NCBI GenBank assembly: GCA_025464915.1 | Contig: JAODNF010000344.1 | Location: 1-10,516, forward strand | Direction of reading: 5' to 3' | DNA length: 10,516 nucleotides | Source: Frankiales bacterium | Lineage (GTDB): Bacteria > Actinomycetota > Actinomycetes > Mycobacteriales > SCTD01 | Shown here: positions 5,853-10,516 of the stretch, one piece after another | How positions within the stretch are numbered: the stretch's first letter is position 1 | Layout: each line of letters begins with the position of its first letter | Translations under genes and position numbers: made by a program | The notes under the pieces: model-generated | Told to the model about the DNA's origin: nothing | The model's database searches: none | The model's input: only the letters and a program-made list of their open reading frames with translations

Positions 5853-7127
5853 ATGTGGGACTTCAGCACCGACCCGGACTTCGCCGCGGAGCTCGACTGG
5901 ATCCGGGACTTCGTCGTCCGGGAGTGCGAGCCGCTCGACCTGCTGTTCCCCGCCGGCGGCGACCCGTACGACGTGAGCAACGAGCAGGCGCGGGCGGTCC
6001 TTCAGCCGCTGGAGCAGCAGGTGAAGGACCGTGGGCTCTGGGCCTGCCACCTTGGGCCGGAGCTCGGAGGCCAGGGCTACGGCCAGCTCAAGCTCGCCCT
6101 GATAAACGAGGTCCTCGGCCGCTCGTACTGGGCACCGACCGTCTTCGGCACGGCCGCACCCGACACCGGCAACGCGGAGATCCTCGCGATGTTCGGCACG
6201 GCGGAGCAGAAGGCCAGGTACCTCCAGCCGTTGCTGGACGGCGACATCGTCAGCGCCTTCTCGATGACCGAGCCGCAGGCCGGGGCCGATCCCAAGGAGT
6301 TCCTGTGCCGCGCCTGGCGCGACGGTGACGAGTGGGTCATCGACGGGGAGAAGTGGTTCACCAGCAACGCCCGTTACGCCGCCTTCCTCATCGTCATGGC
6401 CGTCACCGACCCCGATGCCGCCCCGCACGAGCGGATGTCGATGTTCGTGGTCCCCGCGGAGACGCCGGGCATCGAGATCCTGCGCAACGTGTCCACGATG
6501 GAGGAGGCGGAGGACGAGGGGATCCACGGCTACGTCCGCTACCGCCAGGTCCGGGTGCCGCGGGACGCGATGCTCGGCGCCCCCGGGGAGGGCTTCACGG
6601 TCGCCCAGGCCCGGCTGGGGGGTGGGCGCGTCCACCACGCCATGCGCACCGTGGGCAAGTGCCAGCGCGCCTTCGACATGATGTGCGAGCGCGCGCTCTC
6701 CCGTCGTACCCAGGGGTCTTTGCTCGGAGACAAGCAAGCCGTGCAGGCGTGGATCGCGGACTCCTGGATCGAGCTGCAGCAGTTCCGGCTGCTCGTGCTG
6801 CACACCGCGTGGGTCATCGACACCCAGCCGCACGGGGCCGCCCGCACGCAGATCGCTATGTGCAAGGTCGCGATGGCCAAGGTGTTCCACGACATCGTGC
6901 AGCGGGCTGTGCACCTGCACGGCTCGCTCGGGGTGACGCACGAGACGCCGCTCGCGGGGATGTGGATGACGGTGCCCTCCCTGGCCCTCGCGGACGGCCC
7001 CACCGAGGTGCACCGCACGACCATCGCCAAGCAGGTCCTCCGCGGCTACTCCCCCGCGCCCGGCCTGTTCCCCACGGAGCACGTGCCCCCGCGCCGGGAA
7101 GCCGCTCGCGCCCGGTACGGGCTGTGA
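5853..7127 (+). CDS. Acyl-CoA dehydrogenase, ACAD10/11-like subfamily
   Basis: FAD-dependent acyl-CoA dehydrogenase-fold enzyme of 424 residues. Family blocks are FSMTEPQAGADP (136-147), WVIDGEKWFTSNA (161-173), the flavin-contacting HLHGSLGVTHETPL (354-367) and ADGPTEVHR (380-388). In ordinary members the catalytic Glu lies in a YEGT block; here the aligned position appears to be Asp381 in ADGPxEVH, a signature I associate with the ACAD10/ACAD11 group, some of which act on 4-phosphoacyl-CoA. ATG 5853 (MWDFSTDPDF) is preferred: GGAGG at 5841-5845 is seven bases before it, but only one base before the alternative ATG 5847 that overlaps the MarR stop. Its TGA overlaps the SDR GTG by four bases. 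With the SDR and kinase next door, either alpha,beta-dehydrogenation or phosphate elimination is possible. Confidence 0.93.
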   Translation: MWDFSTDPDFAAELDWIRDFVVRECEPLDLLFPAGGDPYDVSNEQARAVLQPLEQQVKDRGLWACHLGPELGGQGYGQLKLALINEVLGRSYWAPTVFGTAAPDTGNAEILAMFGTAEQKARYLQPLLDGDIVSAFSMTEPQAGADPKEFLCRAWRDGDEWVIDGEKWFTSNARYAAFLIVMAVTDPDAAPHERMSMFVVPAETPGIEILRNVSTMEEAEDEGIHGYVRYRQVRVPRDAMLGAPGEGFTVAQARLGGGRVHHAMRTVGKCQRAFDMMCERALSRRTQGSLLGDKQAVQAWIADSWIELQQFRLLVLHTAWVIDTQPHGAARTQIAMCKVAMAKVFHDIVQRAVHLHGSLGVTHETPLAGMWMTVPSLALADGPTEVHRTTIAKQVLRGYSPAPGLFPTEHVPPRREAARARYGL

Positions 7128-7861
7128 ACCACTTCGACCTCACGGGTCTGACCGCTCTCGTCACGGGTGGCAGCCGCGGTCTCGGCCGCGAGATGGTCCT
7201 GGCCTTCGCCGACGCCGGGGCCGACGTCGTCATCGCCAGCCGCAAGGTCGAGGCGTGCGAGGAGCTCGCCCAGCAGGTGCGGGCCAGCGGCCGCCGGGCC
7301 CTCGCTGTCGGCTGCCACGTCGGGCACTGGGTCGACTGCGAGCGGCTGGCAGAAGCGGCGTGGGAGTTCGCGCCCGTCGACGTCCTGGTCAACAACGCTG
7401 GGATGTCGCCCCTCGCGCCCTCCTCGGCCCAGACGACCGAGGAGCTCTTCGACAAGGTGCTCGCCGTCAACTTCAAGGGCCCCTTCCGCCTGGGGGCGCT
7501 GCTGGGCCAGCAGATGTACGACGCGGGCGGCGGTTCGATCATCAACGTGTCGTCGACGGGTGCGCTGATGCCGCAGCCGGCCTTCGGTCCCTACGCGGGG
7601 GCGAAGGCAGCCCTCAACGCGCTGACCCAGGTCCTGGCGCTGGAGCTCGGCCCGCGAGTCCGCGTGAACACGATCTCGGCGGGTCCCTTCCTCACCGACA
7701 TCGCGCGCGACTGGCCGGAGCGAGCGAAGACGACGGCCCGCAGCGCCTCGGGACGCCCCGGCCGTCCCGAGGAGATCGTGACGACCGCCCTCTACCTGGC
7801 GAGCCCCGCCAGCAGCTTCACCACCGGCGCGCTGCTCCGGGTCGACGGAGGGCTGTGCTGA
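7124..7861 (+). CDS. Short-chain dehydrogenase/reductase (SDR), FabG-like
   Basis: Classical SDR of 245 residues, oxidizing a hydroxyl or reducing a keto group with a nicotinamide cofactor. It shows the Rossmann motif TGGSRGLG (14-21), NNAG (90-93), catalytic Ser144 (NVSST), Tyr157 and Lys161 (PYAGAK), and the C-terminal LLRVDGG. Arg40 just after the second strand (ASRKVE) suggests NADP(H) preference. The GTG at 7124 overlaps the dehydrogenase stop (GTGA) and has no clear SD, so translation is probably coupled. Its TGA shares one base with the ATG of the phosphotransferase (TGATG). In beta-oxidation it would be a 3-hydroxyacyl-CoA dehydrogenase; if the operon is Lva-like it would instead interconvert 4-oxo- and 4-hydroxyacyl-CoA as LvaD does. 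The sequence does not decide between these. Confidence 0.93.
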   Translation: MNHFDLTGLTALVTGGSRGLGREMVLAFADAGADVVIASRKVEACEELAQQVRASGRRALAVGCHVGHWVDCERLAEAAWEFAPVDVLVNNAGMSPLAPSSAQTTEELFDKVLAVNFKGPFRLGALLGQQMYDAGGGSIINVSSTGALMPQPAFGPYAGAKAALNALTQVLALELGPRVRVNTISAGPFLTDIARDWPERAKTTARSASGRPGRPEEIVTTALYLASPASSFTTGALLRVDGGLC

Positions 7862-8793
7862 TGGACCTGCTGCCCCTGCTGCGCGACGTGGTCGATCTCG
7901 AGGAGCTGCGGCCCCTCACGGGCGGGGCGTCCAGCCTGACGTTCGTCGGGGTGCGCCCCGACGGCGAGCGCGCCGTCGTCAAGGTGGCCCCTCCCGGCCT
8001 GCCGCCCGTGCGCAACCGCGACGTGCTGCGGCAGGCGCGGCTGCTGCGGCACCTCGCCCCCACCGGCCTCGTCCCCCGCGTCCTCTCCGCGGGACAGGGC
8101 GAAGGCGACCTGCCGCCGTGGTTCGTCATGTCGTGGGTCGACGGCGAGTGCGTCGAGCCCGTGCTGGCCGACCGCCGCAGCAGCGAGGACCACGCCACGA
8201 ACTACGCGCGCGGCCTCTCGGCGGCGGAGGTCCTCGCCGCGCTGCACGCGGTGGACCCCCCGACCGAGCGGCCGGTGTCGCTCGCGGCCGAGGTGGACCG
8301 GTGGACGCAGGCCTTCGCGACCGTGCCCGACGACCTGCGCGGCGACCACCCGTCCTGCGCCGCGAAGCTGCTCGCGCACCTGCCGGAGGCTGTCGCGCCG
8401 AGGGTGAACCACGGTGACTTCCGCCTCGGCAACACCCTCTGCCAGGGCGGGCGCGTCGCCGCCGTCATCGACTGGGAGATCTGGAGCGTCGGGGACCCGC
8501 GCGTCGACCTGGCGTGGCTGGCCTACTTCACCGACGAGGTGCCGCACCCGGCAGCCCCCAGCAACGATCCGACCGGGATCCCCTCCATCGGCGAGCTGGT
8601 CGCTGCCTACGAGGAGCAGGCGGGGCCGGTGACGGACCTGGCCTGGTTCCACGCCCTCACCCGCTACAAGGAGGCGGCAGCGACGGCCCTGCTCATCAAG
8701 CGCGCCCGGCGGTCCGGGCAGCTGCCCCCGGCGCTCGCCCGGATGGAGCCGCTGCTCCCGTCGCTGCTCGACGACGCCGTGAGCTACCTCTAG
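7861..8793 (+). CDS. APH-fold phosphotransferase associated with acyl-CoA dehydrogenase (possible hydroxyacyl-CoA kinase)
   Basis: Kinase-like protein of 310 residues with the aminoglycoside/choline phosphotransferase fold. It has an N-lobe loop TGGASSLTF (20-28), a probable ATP-binding Lys41 (AVVKVA), the catalytic loop NHGDFRLGN (Asp186, Asn191) and the metal-binding VIDWE (Asp204). The Glu that usually pairs with the Lys may be Gln59 (LRQARLL). ATG 7861 has GGAGGG eight bases upstream and shares one base with the SDR stop. The relatives I recognise sit beside or are fused to acyl-CoA dehydrogenases, as in ACAD10/ACAD11, and LvaA of the levulinate pathway phosphorylates 4-hydroxyvaleryl-CoA. 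A CoA-thioester hydroxyl is therefore a more likely target than an antibiotic. The TAG stop interlocks with the stop of the convergent LLM gene. The fold is firm; the substrate is inferred. Confidence 0.9.
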   Translation: MDLLPLLRDVVDLEELRPLTGGASSLTFVGVRPDGERAVVKVAPPGLPPVRNRDVLRQARLLRHLAPTGLVPRVLSAGQGEGDLPPWFVMSWVDGECVEPVLADRRSSEDHATNYARGLSAAEVLAALHAVDPPTERPVSLAAEVDRWTQAFATVPDDLRGDHPSCAAKLLAHLPEAVAPRVNHGDFRLGNTLCQGGRVAAVIDWEIWSVGDPRVDLAWLAYFTDEVPHPAAPSNDPTGIPSIGELVAAYEEQAGPVTDLAWFHALTRYKEAAATALLIKRARRSGQLPPALARMEPLLPSLLDDAVSYL

Positions 8794-9692
8794 CGCCGCA
8801 CCACGTTCTCGGCGTACGCCTCGATCGAGGTCAGCGCCTCCTCCAGCGAGCCCTGGGCAGGGGTGACCACGACCCAGGTGGCTCCGGCTGCGGCAAGCTC
8901 GTCGACGAGGTCACGAGCCTGCGCCGGGTCCGCGCTCATCCGGTTCGTGCGCCCCCACTCGACCTGCACGTCCACCATGTCGCGTCCTGCGGCAGCCAAC
9001 GACGCACGGAGCTCGTCGACGGCCACCGCGAGATCGGCGGGGGTGGACAGCGCCGCGGTCCCGATGGTGTCCGAGACCTGGCCGTCGACGAGCAGCGGAG
9101 TCCACCCGGAGCCGTAGGCCACCACGCGCTCGCGCGCCCGGCGGCTGTTGCCGCCGATCCAGAGCGGTGGGTGCGGGTGCTGCACGGGCCGGGGACGGGC
9201 CGTCTGGCCCGCCGCGGTGAAGTGCCGTCCCTCGTAGGAGAAGCTGTCGGTGGACCAGACTCCTCGCCAGACCTCGACCGCCTCGTCGAGCAGCGCGGCC
9301 CGCTCGTTGAAGTCGACGCCGAGCGCGGCGAACTCGGACCGGAGGTAGCCGGCGCCGAGCCCGACGGTCAGCCGGCCGCCCGACAGCAGGTCGACCGTGG
9401 CCAGCTCCTTCGCCGACAGCAGCGGGTTGCGGTACGGCGCCACTAGCAGGTAGGTCAGCAGCCGGATGCGCGACGTGAGCGCGGCGCAGAAGGCCAGCGC
9501 GGCCATCGGGTCCAGGGTGTCGTGGCCACCGCTGCGCAGCCACTTGTCGGACGGTGCGGGGTGCTCGGTGAACGCGAAGGCGTCGAAGCCGCAGGCCTCT
9601 GCCGTGGTGACCAGCCGGCCCACCGCGTCCGGCTCGAGCAGCGCAGGGTCGTAGCCCGCGTGCGCCATGGGGTGCTGCACCGTGAAGCGCAT
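8790..9692 (-). CDS. LLM class F420-dependent oxidoreductase, TIGR03619-like
   Basis: Second luciferase-like oxidoreductase, 300 residues, from a different subfamily than the one at 806. Marks are MRFTVQHPM, FTEHPAPSDKWL (41-52), GGHDTLDPMAALAFCAALTS, LLVAPYRNPLLSAKELATVD (82-101), LSGGRLTVGLGAGY and GVDFNERAALLDEAVEVWRG, followed by HPPLWIGGNS. These resemble the TIGR03619 (Rv2161c-like) group, predicted to use F420. ATG 9692 shares one base with the livF stop (TGATG) and has only a weak upstream GGGGA, so it is probably translated by coupling as the last gene of the transporter operon. That links the enzyme to the imported compound, perhaps as its first oxidation or reduction step. Its TAG stop overlaps the phosphotransferase TAG within CTAG (8790-8793). 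Substrate unknown; FMN use is possible. Confidence 0.9.
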   Translation of the reverse strand: MRFTVQHPMAHAGYDPALLEPDAVGRLVTTAEACGFDAFAFTEHPAPSDKWLRSGGHDTLDPMAALAFCAALTSRIRLLTYLLVAPYRNPLLSAKELATVDLLSGGRLTVGLGAGYLRSEFAALGVDFNERAALLDEAVEVWRGVWSTDSFSYEGRHFTAAGQTARPRPVQHPHPPLWIGGNSRRARERVVAYGSGWTPLLVDGQVSDTIGTAALSTPADLAVAVDELRASLAAAGRDMVDVQVEWGRTNRMSADPAQARDLVDELAAAGATWVVVTPAQGSLEEALTSIEAYAENVVRR

Positions 9693-10402
9693 CAGGCTGC
9701 GGCGTCCCCGAGGTAGGCGGCCTCCAGCCGTTGCGGGTCGGCGAGCAGCTCCGGCGCACTGCCGGACAGGACGACGGAACCGTGCGCGAGCACGACCGCC
9801 GTGTCCGCGACGCCCAGCGCGAGGCGCACGTGCTGCTCCACCAGCAGGACCGAGGCCCCGGTGTCGGTGGCCACGGCCCGGACGACGGGCAGCAGGGACT
9901 CGACCACGACGGGCGCGAGACCCATGCTGAGCTCGTCGATCAGGAGCACCTTGGGCTGCTGCATCAGGGCGCGGCCGATGGCGAGCATCTGCTGCTCTCC
10001 CCCGGAGAGCTTGCCGGAGGCGACCTTCAGCCTCGTGCCGAGGGAAGGGAAGTAGCCGAGCACCTGCTCCTCGGTCACCCCGCCCTTGCGCTTGGCGAGC
10101 GACAGGTTCTCGCGCACGGTCAGCCCCGTGAACAGCGCCCGGTCGTCGGGCACCAGCACCAGACCCGCCTTCGCCGCTGCGCGGGGCTGGCCGGACGGCA
10201 GGGCGGTCCCGTCCACGGAGACGGCGCCTCCGAGCGTCGGCAGCAGGCCGGCGAGCGAGAGCAGCACGGTGGTCTTGCCCGCGCCGTTGGGGCCCAGCAG
10301 GGCGACGACCTCGCCGGGCGCGATCGAGAGGTCGAAGCCGCGCACGACGGGGCGACCGGTGAGGTGGCCGGCGTCCAGCCCCTGCACGTCGAGTGCCGTC
10401 AT
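9692..10402 (-). CDS. livF: ABC transporter ATP-binding protein, LivF-like
   Basis: ATPase subunit of a branched-chain-amino-acid-type (HAAT) importer, 236 residues, the normal LivF length. It works on the inner membrane face with LivG and the permeases LivH/LivM, which would lie beyond the window. Motifs in order are Walker A GPNGAGKT (37-44), a Q-loop region VPDDRALFTGLTV (84-96; Asp86 where LivF usually has Glu or Gln), signature LSGGEQQ (132-138), Walker B VLLIDE (152-157) followed by LSMGLAP, and switch His191 (VEQH). ATG 10402 is supported by GGAGG seven bases upstream and overlaps the livG stop as ATGA. In catabolic operons of actinobacteria such importers often carry aromatic or other organic acids rather than amino acids; the F420-type enzyme that follows and the CoA-catabolic neighbours favour this, but the substrate is not shown. 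Confidence 0.94.
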   Translation of the reverse strand: MTALDVQGLDAGHLTGRPVVRGFDLSIAPGEVVALLGPNGAGKTTVLLSLAGLLPTLGGAVSVDGTALPSGQPRAAAKAGLVLVPDDRALFTGLTVRENLSLAKRKGGVTEEQVLGYFPSLGTRLKVASGKLSGGEQQMLAIGRALMQQPKVLLIDELSMGLAPVVVESLLPVVRAVATDTGASVLLVEQHVRLALGVADTAVVLAHGSVVLSGSAPELLADPQRLEAAYLGDAAA

Positions 10403-10516
10403 GACGATGCCTCCGCGTGGGCGTGGGTGGTGCCGAGGTAGGCCCGCGCCACCTCGGGGTCGCGCTGCACCTCGGCGGGGGTGCCGACCGCGATCACCTT
10501 GCCGACGTCGAGCACG
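10399..10516 (-). CDS. livG: ABC transporter ATP-binding protein, LivG-like, C-terminal tail
   Basis: Only the last 38 codons are in the window; the rest lies beyond position 10516. The visible part, LDVGKVIAVGTPAEVQRDP followed by EVARAYLG and an Ala/His/Ser-rich end, is typical of the end of a LivG ATPase, where GxxIAxGTPxEVxxxPxVxxAYLG is common. The TGA (10399-10401) overlaps the livF ATG by four bases (ATGA), the usual livG-livF coupling. No catalytic motif is visible, so the call rests on this tail and gene order. Confidence 0.82.
   Translation of the reverse strand, partial: VLDVGKVIAVGTPAEVQRDPEVARAYLGTTHAHAEASS

Noticed and set aside
5727..7082. A 451-codon open frame on the minus strand
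   Set aside because: It lies opposite the acyl-CoA dehydrogenase gene and has no recognisable domain.
6332..7123. Upstream extension of the SDR reading frame
   Set aside because: The frame is open but its product is Arg/Pro/Gly-rich. The Rossmann fold begins right after GTG 7124, inside the overlap with the dehydrogenase stop.
7861..8793. Antibiotic-resistance aminoglycoside phosphotransferase
   Set aside because: The fold is shared, but the gene sits in an operon with an acyl-CoA dehydrogenase and SDR and resembles dehydrogenase-associated kinases.
1..10516. Mobile elements, tRNA/rRNA genes, CRISPR arrays, defence systems
   Set aside because: I saw no transposase or integrase motifs, terminal repeats, spaced array repeats or structural RNA signatures; genes are compact and similar in composition.

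Overview
The window is about 70% GC by eye, with GTG starts, dense overlapping genes and two F420-type luciferase-like oxidoreductases. Together with a WS/DGAT wax ester/triacylglycerol synthase, this points to a chromosomal segment of a high-GC actinobacterium, of the kind that degrades lipids, steroids or terpenoids. The genus cannot be read from the sequence. There are no mobile elements, RNA genes or CRISPR arrays, and the coding strand is almost continuous.

Layout: (i) 1-695 (-) is the N-terminal part of a thiolase. It is divergent from (ii) 806-1861 (+), an Rv3520c-family LLM oxidoreductase, and the two share a 110-bp intergenic region rich in operator-like repeats. (iii) 1874-4438 (-) is a two-gene operon of alpha-methylacyl-CoA racemase (mcr-like, full catalytic triad) and a WS/DGAT acyltransferase, joined by an unusual 3x14-bp repeat. 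(iv) 4552-5349 (+) is a FadR/FCD-type GntR regulator divergent from mcr, with a 17-bp palindrome between them. (v) 5425-8793 (+) is a tightly coupled operon of MarR regulator, acyl-CoA dehydrogenase (ACAD10/11-like ADGPxEVH motif), SDR and APH-fold phosphotransferase, preceded by a perfect 24-bp palindrome. (vi) 8790-10516 (-) is the end of an ABC import operon: the livG tail, livF, then a second LLM oxidoreductase. Its last stop codon interlocks with that of the phosphotransferase in one CTAG.

Functional reading: the genes fit uptake (Liv-type ABC importer) and CoA-thioester degradation of a branched, hydroxylated or cyclic carboxylic acid. The racemase resolves 2-methyl stereochemistry, the dehydrogenase/SDR/kinase set processes acyl-CoA, and the thiolase cleaves. 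The most interesting idea is that the acyl-CoA dehydrogenase-SDR-kinase trio is an actinobacterial counterpart of the LvaC-LvaD-LvaA (levulinate/4-hydroxy acid) pathway, in which a 4-hydroxyacyl-CoA is phosphorylated and the phosphate is then removed by a dehydrogenase-fold enzyme. This is inference from gene content and motifs. The other striking point is the 14-bp repeat that builds a chain of ATGA stop/start overlaps between the racemase and the acyltransferase.
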